64,000 nt of DNA from Clostridium sp. Lineage in GTDB: Bacteria > Bacillota > Clostridia > Clostridiales > Clostridiaceae. Location of the stretch: positions 85,268 through 149,267 of the forward strand of contig JARKVD010000031.1 in NCBI GenBank assembly GCA_029851835.1, written 5' to 3'. The notes beneath the pieces were generated by a model. It searched no databases. It saw nothing but the letters and a program-made list of their open reading frames with translations, and was not told the DNA's origin. Below are positions 8,548-18,202 of the stretch, piece by piece (within the stretch, counting starts at the first letter, position 1; each line of letters opens with the position of its first letter). A program made the translations under genes and the position numbers.

Positions 8548-10230
8548 CTACTTAAAGAACATTCCGCCCTCTTCACTCATATCCTTAACTTTAACGCCTT
8601 CCTTAACATTTTTTCCATATGGGAAAGCTATTCTATCTTCCATGGTTACTCCCTCTTTTACTTCAACTTGTTCACCATAAATAATTTTTCCTGTTTCTAT
8701 ATATCTTTTTTCAAGTCTATTATCTTCATTTGCAATAAATACGTAGTTTTTTCCACTTTCTTCTCTTATATATGCTTTGCTAAGATATAAAGCATTTGAT
8801 GTGCCATCTGTATTTCCACCTACTGTCATTGTCATATCAAGGTACTGACCGTTAGTTAAGCCTTCACTCTCTTCAATAACTGCTGTAAATGGATAGTAGG
8901 AAACATTCATATTTCCTCCACCATAATTGTTACCATTGCTTGCAGGATATTCAGATATTTCTGAAATTACTGCATTGTAAGTCTTTTGTCCCTCTGGGCT
9001 CCATAAATTAGCCATTAATGCATCTCCAACCTTTAATTGTCCTAACATTAACTCACTAATTGAACCAGTAACATAGAAGGCATCACCACCACTAACTATC
9101 ATAAATGGAGTTCCAACAGTAAGTTCCTCCTGCGCTTTAAGACTTGATACCTTTCCTTTAACAGTGCTTACAACAGTGCACTTGTCCAGTTTTGCCTTCG
9201 TGTTATCGTAATTTAGTTGCGACTTTTTCTTTTTAAGCTGTAAATCTCTTATTTTCTCTTCTTTTTCCGCAATAAGCTTTGCCAACTCCTCCTTTGTATA
9301 GCCCTCCTCTACTGGTGGCTCAACTGGTGATTCTGGTTCAACTGGTTTTTCTTCTGAATTAACTCCAAATCTCCAAATAGAATCCTCAGCCACTGGTTCA
9401 TAGTCTGAACCATACATAGTCCATAGATATAGCATATCACCTTCAACTACATTACCTTTATGAATCTCAAAAACTGCAACTGTTGGTTCACCCTCTTTGC
9501 TTGTACCAGCAGCATTATAGCCTATAAGCTTATTAATAAACTCTCCTGAAATTGTAACCTCAGGACTACATAAAAATCTATATGGGTCATCAGCTGTTCC
9601 CGTTCCTTTATAAGCCTTAGCATCAGCTCTTATATTACTGTATAAAGTAGCTTCAACCTTTGGTGGTTGAGGTGTTTCTTCATTTTCACCACTATTCTCT
9701 CCATCGGTCCCCTCTTTACTACTACCATCAGCTTTATTAGCTACCCCATCTTTACCTACAATTGGTAAGGATGCTGGTCCCTTTTGGGTTTCTTCAACCT
9801 CTACAAGCTTTGGTGATTTTTTTATTATAGGCGTTGTATTTTTTAAAACCTTTAGCTCCTCGTTAGCCACAGCCATATCTCTATCCGCCTGTTGCATTTC
9901 AAGGCTTTGAGTTTCCATATCAAGCTCTATAAGAGTTTTATCATACTCAAATAATTTATCTCCTACATTAACCTCCTGACCTTCTGTTACGAAGACTTCC
10001 TTAACCTTTTGCTGTTCTTCAAGATATATCTCCTGCATCAAGTCGTTGCTAACTATTCCACCAGTATACATTTCATTTCCCCACCAGCCTCCAGCTAAGT
10101 TGGAAACAGGTGTAACTTCAACCTTTTTACTAGAATCACTATTTTTTCTGTAAAGCCAGATTCCTCCGCCACAAATTCCAACAGCGATTACAGCCGCCAA
10201 TATTATTGACACCATTCTCTTTGTTTTCAT
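8548..10230 (-). CDS. HlyD/MacA-type adaptor protein, long form
   Basis: 560 residues. N-terminal TM (about 8-25), a lipoyl half-motif (EVNVGDKLFEYD), a long insert of about 150 residues, a helical hairpin with KEEKIRDLQLKKKKSQ, then the beta-barrel and membrane-proximal domain. It is the second adaptor in the operon, overlapping the ATPase stop/start region at 10230 and preceding the permease. At roughly 400 residues most Gram-positive MacA-like proteins are shorter; the excess is an insert rich in Glu, Pro and Gly, from about residue 135 to 315. Its role is probably to form the extracellular funnel on the permease. Confidence 0.82.
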   Translation of the reverse strand: MKTKRMVSIILAAVIAVGICGGGIWLYRKNSDSSKKVEVTPVSNLAGGWWGNEMYTGGIVSNDLMQEIYLEEQQKVKEVFVTEGQEVNVGDKLFEYDKTLIELDMETQSLEMQQADRDMAVANEELKVLKNTTPIIKKSPKLVEVEETQKGPASLPIVGKDGVANKADGSSKEGTDGENSGENEETPQPPKVEATLYSNIRADAKAYKGTGTADDPYRFLCSPEVTISGEFINKLIGYNAAGTSKEGEPTVAVFEIHKGNVVEGDMLYLWTMYGSDYEPVAEDSIWRFGVNSEEKPVEPESPVEPPVEEGYTKEELAKLIAEKEEKIRDLQLKKKKSQLNYDNTKAKLDKCTVVSTVKGKVSSLKAQEELTVGTPFMIVSGGDAFYVTGSISELMLGQLKVGDALMANLWSPEGQKTYNAVISEISEYPASNGNNYGGGNMNVSYYPFTAVIEESEGLTNGQYLDMTMTVGGNTDGTSNALYLSKAYIREESGKNYVFIANEDNRLEKRYIETGKIIYGEQVEVKEGVTMEDRIAFPYGKNVKEGVKVKDMSEEGGMFFK

Positions 10231-10928
10231 TATAGTGATTCCTCCTTAACTTCAAAGACATTATTTTCACTTAACTCACCATCTCGAATATAAACTATTC
10301 GCTTAGCTCTTTCAGCAACTTCCCTTTCATGGGTAATCATTACAATGGTTACGCCCTCATCATTAAGTTTTTGAAATAACTCCATAATCTGTTCACCAGA
10401 TTGACTATCCAAAGCTCCTGTTGGCTCGTCAGCTAAAAGTATTTTAGGATTATTAACCATAGCCCTAGCAATTGCAACTCTTTGGTTTTGTCCACCAGAA
10501 AGCTGTGTTGGCTTAAAATTCACCCTATCACTTAAACCAACTCTCTCAAGGGCTTCCTTTGCAATTCTATGCTGCTCCTTCTTAGGAACTCCAGCATATA
10601 AAAGTGGTAGTGCTACGTTATCAAGAGCAGTTTGTCTTGGAAGAAGGTTGAAACTTTGAAAAACGAAACCAATACTCTTTAAACGTACTCCAGATAGTTC
10701 TTTATCATTGTATAGAAGAATATCTTCATCAGCTAATTTGTACTCTCCTGAAGTTGGTTTATCTAAACATCCAATAATATTCATAAGTGTACTTTTACCT
10801 GACCCCGATGGCCCCATTATAGCCACATATTCTCCTTCTTCAACATTTAAAGAAACATCCTTTAATACTGGAACGTCCATCTTGCCCTGTTCGTAGTTTT
10901 TATAGATGTTTTTTAGTTCTAATATCAT
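10230..10928 (-). CDS. MacB/LolD-type ABC transporter ATPase
   Basis: 232 residues with Walker A GPSGSGKST at 39-47, signature LSGGQ at 143-147, and Walker B plus catalytic Glu in ILLADEPTG near 163-171. The LPRQTALDNVALPL segment is typical of the LolD/MacB/FtsE clade. It hydrolyses ATP to drive the FtsX-type permease encoded two genes downstream. The start overlaps the upstream adaptor stop by 4 bases, and the stop abuts the next adaptor, so translation is coupled. Confidence 0.93.
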   Translation of the reverse strand: MILELKNIYKNYEQGKMDVPVLKDVSLNVEEGEYVAIMGPSGSGKSTLMNIIGCLDKPTSGEYKLADEDILLYNDKELSGVRLKSIGFVFQSFNLLPRQTALDNVALPLLYAGVPKKEQHRIAKEALERVGLSDRVNFKPTQLSGGQNQRVAIARAMVNNPKILLADEPTGALDSQSGEQIMELFQKLNDEGVTIVMITHEREVAERAKRIVYIRDGELSENNVFEVKEESL

Positions 10929-12112
10929 TCTGCTATCTCCCCTCCATCTTTTATAACCTTAGTTCCCTCTTTTAATCCGTCTTGTGGGAACGCTATATAA
11001 TCTTGAGGAGTAATTCCTTCTACAATTTGATATTGATCCATATCTGCATCATATTCCCCTAATGTTACTGCTCTTTTTTCTAGCTTGCCCTTATCATTAG
11101 CAGTCCATATAAATGCATTTTCCCCGTCCATTTCTACTAGGTAATAACTTGGAAGCCATAACCCTTCCTTTTGTTCATCTTGTCCATTATTCATTTCTAC
11201 AAATACGTGTTGACCAAGCATTAAGCCATCATAGGAATCTAGAGTTGTATAGAAATGATATTTTGTCGCTGTTTCAACATTTTCACTACCTGGACCCATC
11301 ATGCCGCCATTTTGGTTATTGTTAGCTACCGGACTCTCTGTATCAATCTTATTGATAGTTCCACTCCAAGTTAATGTGCTATCAACTCTAGAACGAGCAA
11401 TAACAGGCATACCTTCTGTTAACGCATATATGTTTTGTTCATTAGTCGTTGCCTTAATTCTATACTCCCCAGTAGCAAGAATTGTCATATAAGCTACAGG
11501 TTGTCCATATTGATCCATCCCTGTTTTATTAATTGACTTTACAACCCCCTGTATATTACTAGTTACCTTTGCAGTATCAATACTCTTTTGAAGCTGAGTT
11601 AATTCTATGTCTTTAACAGTCTTATTATATTCGGCTCTTTTCACAGAGTTTTGTAAATTTTGTATCTGAATTGTATATTCTAACTTTCCATCATCAGAAG
11701 CATTTGCCTTTTCTGTCTCAAGGGTAGCAATTTGACGATTCATAGATAAAATTTCATTGCTAATAGATTCAAGCTCAAGCTTTCCCTCTTCCAACTTCAT
11801 TGCCATCTCACCAGTGTCATATAAAAACAGCTCTGTACCTATAGAAACTTCCTGTCCCTCTTCTACGTAACACTCCTTAACAGTCTTTCCTGAATCAAGT
11901 TTTATTTCTAATGTTTCCTGTGGCTCAACAACCCCTGAAAATCTATTCTGTAAACCGATTCCTCCCGTTCCAGTAATCATTGACACTGAATCTACATACA
12001 CACCTTCTCCATTGCTGGCACCTGACTTACTTCCTCCAAGAAAATAAACGCCTGCTGTAATAACTCCCGCAAGCACCACAGCACCAATGGTAATAACGAC
12101 TTTCTTATTCAT
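10925..12112 (-). CDS. HlyD/MacA-type adaptor protein, short form
   Basis: 395 residues, first gene of the operon. It has an N-terminal TM (about 5-27), a lipoyl-like motif near EGQEVSIGTELF, a helical hairpin (about 110-185) and a beta-barrel domain. In Gram-positive bacteria such proteins sit outside the membrane on MacB-type transporters. The operon encodes two different adaptors for one ATPase and one permease; a hetero-oligomeric adaptor ring is one possible explanation. ATG with a GGGGGAGG site upstream. Confidence 0.85.
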   Translation of the reverse strand: MNKKVVITIGAVVLAGVITAGVYFLGGSKSGASNGEGVYVDSVSMITGTGGIGLQNRFSGVVEPQETLEIKLDSGKTVKECYVEEGQEVSIGTELFLYDTGEMAMKLEEGKLELESISNEILSMNRQIATLETEKANASDDGKLEYTIQIQNLQNSVKRAEYNKTVKDIELTQLQKSIDTAKVTSNIQGVVKSINKTGMDQYGQPVAYMTILATGEYRIKATTNEQNIYALTEGMPVIARSRVDSTLTWSGTINKIDTESPVANNNQNGGMMGPGSENVETATKYHFYTTLDSYDGLMLGQHVFVEMNNGQDEQKEGLWLPSYYLVEMDGENAFIWTANDKGKLEKRAVTLGEYDADMDQYQIVEGITPQDYIAFPQDGLKEGTKVIKDGGEIAE

Positions 12113-12514
12113 TCTGTACCTCCCCCAATATTATTCATGCTAAACTTTACAACATGAATATAGTTACTTTTACCACATACGTGTAGAATGTAATTTTGCA
12201 TATAATTCAATCAATTCTACCACATGTTAACTATACGATTAAAAATATCAAAATGTATTACATTTTGATTACAAATTTAAATACTTTTAATATTTAAACC
12301 TATAGTAAAAACAAAACCTATAAATAAACTTTAAAATAAAAATCATAACCTTATTCCATTTTTTCTTCTTAGGTATAAGATATCAAATCTTCATTTAAAA
12401 CAAGCTAATAAATTTAAAATCCTTATAATTCACATTAACAATTAATAATTGACAATAAAATCTTTTGTGCTAAAATAAAATTATTACTCATGTATCAAAA
12501 ATAAATTTTGGTGC

Positions 12515-12520
12515 TATAAT
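12515..12520 (+). promoter_or_regulatory. Extended -10 promoter of the thrS leader
   Basis: TGCTATAAT, a TGn-extended -10 box, ends about 7 bases before the predicted start of the T-box RNA. No clear TTGACA -35 is visible. Confidence 0.6.
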
Positions 12521-12529
12521 AGATAATAA

Positions 12530-12813
12530 ATAGTGTTATCCCTATGATGAGGACAGTACTTATGAACCTTATTTTCAGAGAGAAGGCATAGCAGCTGGAA
12601 TTGCCTTTAAATAAATCATAACGAAAACCACCTCTGAGCGACTCTAATAAAGTCCGTTAACTACGTTATAGTTTTTAAAGTGGTCCTTTCACTTTTATTT
12701 TGATTTACTTTGAAATTTCTTCAAGAAAGTTAATTTAATAGAAGGGACAATTTGGGTGGAACCACGGGTTATATCTCGTCCCTTTTCAATTGTGAAAAGT
12801 GACGGGTTTTTTT
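12530..12813 (+). promoter_or_regulatory. Threonine T-box riboswitch of thrS
   Basis: The RNA senses uncharged tRNA-Thr and then prevents termination. Stem I carries the AGTA loop-E motif near 12554 and an AGAGAG element with a distal hairpin (AAGGC / GCCTT). The 3' side of the specifier loop reads GAA-A-ACC-A, so the specifier is ACC (Thr). The T-box GGGTGGAACCACGGG is at 12754-12768, and the terminator (CGTCCCTTTTC / GAAAAGTGACG plus T7) is at 12773-12813. Specifier and downstream gene agree. Confidence 0.92.
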
Positions 12814-13023
12814 ATTTAATAAACATTTATAATCAATTTAGAATTGTGGATAAAATTTATTTGGAATTTCTTTAATTGAAGATTTGCTCTAAGTAATTTT
12901 CAATTTGCCAATTCTTCATTAAAAGCAAATAAAAGTTTCTCCGAAGACACTGATGAGAAACATCTATAATTCTTAATTTAATTAAAATCAACATGAAATC
13001 ACCTGTACCCTTTGGGTATAGAT

Positions 13024-13163
13024 TTTGATTATCATTTAAGGAAACTCCTTCTCAAAAACAGTGGAAGGAGTGCTCCACTGAGTAAGTTCCACTTACAAAA
13101 TCAAAGATTTTGAGTGTGACTTAACTTCACATTTACCAAATCGTAGATTTGGATGATCACTTA
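13024..13163 (-). repeat. IRF-1 repeat, copy 4 (long form, reverse)
   Basis: Lies between the T-box terminator and the thrS ribosome site. In reverse orientation it shows GGAAACTCCTTC, GAAGGAGTGCTC, AAAATCAAAGATTTT and AAATCGTAGATTT palindromes. The thrS mRNA leader therefore contains it. Confidence 0.8.
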
Positions 13164-13182
13164 ATAGAAGGGAGAATTTAAA

Positions 13183-15120
13183 ATGATTAAAATTACACTT
13201 AAAGACGGTTCTGTTAGAGAACTTGAAAGAGAAATGAACATTTTAGAAATAGCAAAAAGCATATCAGAAGGACTTGCAAGAGTTGCAACAGCTGGTACAG
13301 TTAACGGAAAGACTGTAGACCTACGTTATGTTGTAAAAGAGGATTGTGACCTTAGCATATTAACTTTTGATGATGAAGAAGGTAAAAAAGCTTTCAGACA
13401 TACAGCATCTCATATATTAGCTCAGGCTATAAAAAGATTATACCCAGCAGCTAAGCTTGCTATAGGACCATCTATCGACAATGGTTTCTACTATGATATA
13501 GATCTTGATGAGAAATTAAGCAACGATGACTTAGCAAAAATCGAAGCTGAAATGAAGAAAATTGTTAAAGAAAACCTAGCTATCGAAAGCTTTATTCTTC
13601 CAAGAGCAGAAGCTATAGCACTAATGAAAGAAAAAGATGAACCATACAAGGTTGAGCTTATAGAAGACCTTCCTGAAAATGAAGCTATTTCTTTCTATAA
13701 GCAAGGTGAATTCGTTGACCTATGTTCAGGCCCTCACCTAATGTCTACAAAACCAGTTAAAGCAATTAAATTAACTAAGCTTGCTGGAGCATACTGGAGA
13801 GGAAACGAGAAAAACAAAATGCTTACTCGTATCTACGGAACTGCCTTCACTAAGACTGCAGAACTTGAAGAGTATTTAGCTGCTGTTGAAGAAGCTATGA
13901 AGCGTGACCACAATAGACTTGGAAGAGAGCTTAAATTATTCACTACTTCTGAGCCAATAGGTCAAGGACTTCCAATCTTAATGCCGAAGGGTGCAAGAAT
14001 CATTCAACTTCTTCAAAGATGGGTTGAGGACGAAGAGCAAAAGAGAGGTTACCTTTTAACTAAGACTCCTTTAATGGCTAAAAATGATTTATATAAAATC
14101 TCTGGACACTGGGATCACTACAAGGACGGTATGTTTGTTCTTGGAGATGAAGAAAAGGACAACGAAGTATTTGCTTTAAGACCAATGACTTGTCCATTCC
14201 AGTTCATGGTTTACAAAGCTGATTCAAAAAGCTATAGAGATCTTCCACTAAGATACGCTGAAACTTCTACTTTATTCAGAAATGAATCATCAGGAGAAAT
14301 GCACGGTTTAATCAGAGTTAGACAGTTCACAATTTCTGAAGGACACCTTGCTTGCAGACCTGACCAATTAGAGGACGAATTCAGAGGAGTAGTTGACTTA
14401 ATAAATCACATGCTTGAAACTCTAGGACTTAAAGAAGATATCAGCTATAGATTATCTTTATGGGATGAAAACAACAAGGATAAATACATTGGAGAGCCTG
14501 AAGCTTGGGATAATGTTCAAAACAAGATGAGAGAAATCCTAAACCACCTTGGAATAAATTACACTGAAGCTGCTGGAGAAGCTGCCTTCTATGGTCCAAA
14601 GCTTGACTTACAAATCAAAAATGTTCACGGTAAAGAAGATACAATCATCACTGCTCAAATCGACTTCTCTCTTGCAGAAAGATTTGGCATGACTTACACA
14701 GATAAAGATGGTCAAGAAAAATATCCATACGTTATCCACAGAACTTCTATTGGATGCTATGAAAGAACTCTTGCACTTCTTATCGAAAAATATGCTGGAG
14801 CATTCCCAGTATGGCTTGCACCAGTTCAAGTTAAGTTACTTCCAATCTCTGAAAAATACCATGATTATGCTGATGAAGTATTCGCAGCACTTAAAGCAAA
14901 AGGTATCAGAGTTGAAGCAGACTTCAGAGCTGAAAAAATTGGATACAAAATTAGAGAAGCTCGTAACGAAAGAGTTCCTTACCTTATCGTTGTAGGTGAG
15001 AAGGAAGCTGAAAATAGAGAAGTCGCTGTACGAAGCCGTAAAAACGGTGACGAAGGCGCTATGTCTCTTGAAAGCTTCATAGAAAGAGTAGTTAAAGAGA
15101 ATGACTCTAAAGAAAGATAA
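13183..15120 (+). CDS. thrS: Threonyl-tRNA synthetase
   Basis: Class II synthetase (645 aa) charging tRNA-Thr. Order of domains: TGS (about 1-62), editing domain N2 with the HTASHILAQA segment (H77, H81) and CSGPH near residue 185, class II core with the zinc Cys in RPMTCPFQ, motif 3 in the TSIGCYERTLA segment, and a C-terminal anticodon-binding domain. The presence of the N2 domain implies Ser-tRNA-Thr editing. A GAAGGGAG site precedes the ATG. Expression is controlled by the Thr T-box upstream. Confidence 0.97.
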   Translation: MIKITLKDGSVRELEREMNILEIAKSISEGLARVATAGTVNGKTVDLRYVVKEDCDLSILTFDDEEGKKAFRHTASHILAQAIKRLYPAAKLAIGPSIDNGFYYDIDLDEKLSNDDLAKIEAEMKKIVKENLAIESFILPRAEAIALMKEKDEPYKVELIEDLPENEAISFYKQGEFVDLCSGPHLMSTKPVKAIKLTKLAGAYWRGNEKNKMLTRIYGTAFTKTAELEEYLAAVEEAMKRDHNRLGRELKLFTTSEPIGQGLPILMPKGARIIQLLQRWVEDEEQKRGYLLTKTPLMAKNDLYKISGHWDHYKDGMFVLGDEEKDNEVFALRPMTCPFQFMVYKADSKSYRDLPLRYAETSTLFRNESSGEMHGLIRVRQFTISEGHLACRPDQLEDEFRGVVDLINHMLETLGLKEDISYRLSLWDENNKDKYIGEPEAWDNVQNKMREILNHLGINYTEAAGEAAFYGPKLDLQIKNVHGKEDTIITAQIDFSLAERFGMTYTDKDGQEKYPYVIHRTSIGCYERTLALLIEKYAGAFPVWLAPVQVKLLPISEKYHDYADEVFAALKAKGIRVEADFRAEKIGYKIREARNERVPYLIVVGEKEAENREVAVRSRKNGDEGAMSLESFIERVVKENDSKER

Positions 15121-15125
15121 AAATT

Positions 15126-15154
15126 AGGACTGAGATATTTCTCAGTCCTTTTTA
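15126..15154. terminator. Terminator between thrS and the ABC permease gene
   Basis: AGGACTGAGA / TCTCAGTCCT stem with TATT loop, ending in T5; convergent genes on both sides. Confidence 0.88.
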
Positions 15155-15156
15155 TA

Positions 15157-15999
15157 TTATAGCTTTTCAGCATATTTCTTTTCAAAATAATGAACTACCT
15201 CATACATTAAGTATGCTATTACTGCTAGGACAACTACACTCATCATTACCATATCTAGCTGTGCAACCTGTCCACCATAAACAATTAAGAAGCCTAACCC
15301 CTTCTTAGCGACTAAAAATTCTCCCATTATTACTCCTACCCATGATAATCCAACACTTATCTTAAGTGCTGAAATAAGGGTTGGGGTTGAAGATGGTATA
15401 ATTAAATGAGTCAAAATTTTAAACTTTGAAGCTCCAAAAGTGTTTAGGAGCTTAATTTTATCCTCTTCAACTTCTCTAAAACCGGAAAGCACACTTATTA
15501 TTGTTGATATTACCGATATTAATAGAGCCATTATGATAATTGCCTTCATTCCATTTCCTGCCCAGAATATAATTATTGGTCCAAGAGCTACCTTTGGTAA
15601 TGCATTTAAAACTACAACATAAGGATCTAAAACCTTGCATAAAAAGTCTGACCACCAAAGCATTATTGCTATAACGACACCAATAAAAGTACCTAATGTA
15701 AATCCGATAATAGTCTCATAACAAGTTGTCATAATATGCCCGACAATTGTACCTTCATTATAAAGCTTAACAAAACTCTTAATCATCCTTGTTGGAGTAC
15801 TAGTCAAAAATGGATCTATTATTTTTAAATCTCCAAGTATCTCCCACAATGCAAAAAAAGCGACTAATATAAGCATTCTTGTTATTATAATACTACTTCT
15901 TCTTCTTTTAACACTTCTTAAAAATTCCTCATGCTCTTTGCTTACAGTTACTTCTTCTATATTAGCTAAAGCTGTTTCTTTCATCTTACTTTTCTTCAT
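15157..15999 (-). CDS. SsuC/TauC-type ABC transporter permease
   Basis: 280 residues with about six TM helices and the EAA loop (STIISVLSGFREVEEDKIKLLNTFGASKF region, with the invariant G near FGA). It belongs to the nitrate/sulfonate/taurine and thiamine-precursor importer class. I place the start at the ATG at 15999, which overlaps the ATPase stop by 14 bases and has AAGGAG nearby; a frame extension to 16026 has no such site. Last gene of a binding protein, ATPase, permease set on the minus strand. The substrate (alkanesulfonate, taurine or a thiamine precursor) cannot be settled here. Confidence 0.85.
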   Translation of the reverse strand: MKKSKMKETALANIEEVTVSKEHEEFLRSVKRRRSSIIITRMLILVAFFALWEILGDLKIIDPFLTSTPTRMIKSFVKLYNEGTIVGHIMTTCYETIIGFTLGTFIGVVIAIMLWWSDFLCKVLDPYVVVLNALPKVALGPIIIFWAGNGMKAIIIMALLISVISTIISVLSGFREVEEDKIKLLNTFGASKFKILTHLIIPSSTPTLISALKISVGLSWVGVIMGEFLVAKKGLGFLIVYGGQVAQLDMVMMSVVVLAVIAYLMYEVVHYFEKKYAEKL

Positions 16000-16756
16000 T
16001 GTAATCCATCTCCTTCCAAATATCATTGAAGTAAATTCTAAATTTACTATGCTCTCTGCACTTTAAAGGAGTTAGCTTATCACATTCGAAGTCCACACTT
16101 ACAATTTTCTTAATTACAGCTGGTCTTCTTGAAAGAACTATAATCCTCGATGACATAGATACCGCTTCCGAAATATCATGTGTTACCATTATGGCAGTTT
16201 TCCCTTCTCTTTTGATAATATCGAATATTTCATCACTAACATTAAGTCTTGTTTGATAATCTAATGCAGAAAATGGTTCATCAAGGATTAAAACCTCTGG
16301 GTTTAGCGCCAATGTCCTAATCAAGGCAACCCTTTGTCTCATTCCACCAGAAAGCTGCTTTGGATAATGATTTCTAAACTCCCATAAATTATAGTTATTT
16401 AAAAGAGCTTCTATTTTTTCCTTTGCTTCCTCATTCAACATTTTCTTAATTTTTAATCCTAAACAAACATTATCCCACACTGTAAGCCACTCAAAGAGCT
16501 GGTCCTTTTGAAACATGTATCCTAGTTTACTTGAATATCCACTTTGAAGTTCTCCATCAATAAAAATTTCACCTGATGATGGTTTAATCAGTCCTGCAAT
16601 AATATTTAATAAGGTTGATTTTCCACAACCTGAAGGTCCTACAATACTAACAAATTCTCCCGCCTCAACTTCAAAAGTAATATCTTTCAAGGCCATTGTT
16701 TCGGCAATAAGAGTATGATAATTCATATAGATATTCTTAACTTCTACTTTGCTCAT
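15986..16756 (-). CDS. SsuB/TauB-type ABC transporter ATPase
   Basis: 256 residues with Walker A GPSGCGKST at 40-48, Q-loop (YMFQKDQLFEW, typical of the SsuB/TauB/NrtD class), LSGGMRQR signature and ILDEPFSALD Walker B. Powers uptake through the permease at 15157, which it overlaps. Encoded about 250 bases after the binding-protein gene, separated by a terminator-like stem that carries an IRF-1 repeat. This may lower its expression relative to the binding protein. Confidence 0.9.
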   Translation of the reverse strand: MSKVEVKNIYMNYHTLIAETMALKDITFEVEAGEFVSIVGPSGCGKSTLLNIIAGLIKPSSGEIFIDGELQSGYSSKLGYMFQKDQLFEWLTVWDNVCLGLKIKKMLNEEAKEKIEALLNNYNLWEFRNHYPKQLSGGMRQRVALIRTLALNPEVLILDEPFSALDYQTRLNVSDEIFDIIKREGKTAIMVTHDISEAVSMSSRIIVLSRRPAVIKKIVSVDFECDKLTPLKCREHSKFRIYFNDIWKEMDYNEEK

Positions 16757-16883
16757 CTCTCCATCTCCATATCGTTTATACTATATTTTTTTCTTTACCT
16801 AGCTTCGTATTCTTTTTAACTCATAGGTATAATTCAATATATGTTAATTACCTTCATGTTGATAATAAAACTTTAAAAAGAAA

Positions 16884-16983
16884 GAGCCTCATCTTTAAGT
16901 GAGTGCCCAAATCTTTGATTTGGTCTACACGAACTTACTCCTTTGAATGAATATTAAAAGGAGTTCCCTTAAAGATAAGGCTC
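16884..16983 (-). terminator. Terminator-like stem interrupted by an IRF-1 repeat
   Basis: Arms GAGCCTCATCTTTAAG (16884-16899) and CTTAAAGATAAGGCTC (16968-16983) match at 15 of 16 positions. On the minus strand the stem ends in TTTCTTTTT. It follows the binding-protein gene. The whole space between the arms is the IRF-1 repeat, so the element occupies the loop of what looks like an ordinary intrinsic terminator. Confidence 0.65.
16895..16976 (+). repeat. IRF-1 repeat, copy 5
   Basis: Compact single unit: AAGTGAG, CCAAATCTTTGATTTGG, GAACTTACTCC, AAAGGAGTT. It lies inside the terminator stem described at 16884-16983. Confidence 0.8.
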
Positions 16984-17004
16984 AAATAAGGAGGTTTTAA
17001 TGAC

Positions 17005-18030
17005 TTATTTTATTGCTTCTTTACTGATAGTAGTATCAACAATTTCATCAAATGGTGGTCTTTTTGTAATAAGCTCTTTATCATAAGCTTGAATTATATC
17101 CATTAATCTATTAATATCCTCTTCACTTACAACAGGAGTACTTGCATAGGCTTCAATTTTCCTATAGTTGCCTACTACTGTAGAAATTATTTCTTCATCT
17201 GTGCCTTCAAAGAATTCCTTAATAACTCCTGCTACTGTTGCGTCATCATTTTCCATTACCCAGTCTTGTCCCTTTTGAATAGCTCTAACGAACCTTACCA
17301 AAAGATCTTTATTGTCTTTAATATAAGAATCTAAAGCATAGAAACATGTATATGGTAGATTTCCTGCACTCTCTCCAATTGAGGCTACTATTTGACCATT
17401 AACCTCATTTGCAATAACTGTTGCACTTGGCTCAAAAAGTGCTGCATAATCACCAGTTCCACCTAAAAAAGCTGCTGGAACAGCATCGAAAGAAATATTG
17501 GTGATTAGCTCAATATCCTTATCCTTGTTAATTTCCTTTTGAGCTAAAACATATTCTAAAGCCATCTCTGGCATTCCACCCGGTCTTCCTCCAATTAATT
17601 TTTTTCCTTTAATATCTTCCCATGAAAAATTGTTGTGTTCCTCTTTTGCAACTAAGAAAGTACCATCCTTTTGTGTTAACTGAGCAAATACCTTCGGTAA
17701 ATCATCTCTACCTTGATTATAGATATAAATAACTTGTTCTGGTCCTGAAAAACCAATGTCAACATTTCCACTAATAAGTTGCTGCATTGTTTTATCTGCA
17801 CCTTGTCCTGTCGTTAATTCAACCTTAATTCCCTCTTCTTCGAAGAAGCCCTGGCTAATTGCCGCATACATTGGAGCATAGAAAATCGACCTTGCTACTT
17901 CATTCACTTTAACTGTAGTTATCTCATTATTGTCCTTAGCACTATTATCCTTACTACACCCTGCAAACATACCTAGAGTTAAAACCATAGACACTACGGC
18001 ACCAATAAGCTTTAATGTGTTTTTTTTCAT
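17005..18030 (-). CDS. SsuA/TauA/NMT1-like ABC substrate-binding lipoprotein
   Basis: 341 residues. Signal peptide with lipobox LGMFAGC (lipidated Cys25), then an NMT1/SsuA-type periplasmic-binding fold: APMYAAISQGFFEEEGIKVEL near the N-terminus is the family hallmark. It captures an anionic or heterocyclic small molecule outside the cell for the ATPase and permease downstream. I looked for a TPP riboswitch upstream (CUGAGA motif) to support a thiamine-precursor role and found none. An AGGAGG site precedes the ATG. Confidence 0.88.
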   Translation of the reverse strand: MKKNTLKLIGAVVSMVLTLGMFAGCSKDNSAKDNNEITTVKVNEVARSIFYAPMYAAISQGFFEEEGIKVELTTGQGADKTMQQLISGNVDIGFSGPEQVIYIYNQGRDDLPKVFAQLTQKDGTFLVAKEEHNNFSWEDIKGKKLIGGRPGGMPEMALEYVLAQKEINKDKDIELITNISFDAVPAAFLGGTGDYAALFEPSATVIANEVNGQIVASIGESAGNLPYTCFYALDSYIKDNKDLLVRFVRAIQKGQDWVMENDDATVAGVIKEFFEGTDEEIISTVVGNYRKIEAYASTPVVSEEDINRLMDIIQAYDKELITKRPPFDEIVDTTISKEAIK

Positions 18031-18202
18031 AACTTCCTCCTAAATGGTTTGTTTTATATAGTTATTGTATGTTGCAATGTTCAATTGTGTTAATATCCAT
18101 GAACTAAATCTGAAATTAAAATTATTAATCCACGATTTTTTTATGAATATGTGCACATTGTTGTAATATACTTCTACAAATAATATTCAATAAGGAGGAA
18201 AA

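Noticed and set aside
18031..18202. TPP riboswitch upstream of the SsuA/NMT1-like gene
   Set aside because: No CUGAGA or other TPP-box segment is present, so a thiamine-precursor role cannot be supported this way.
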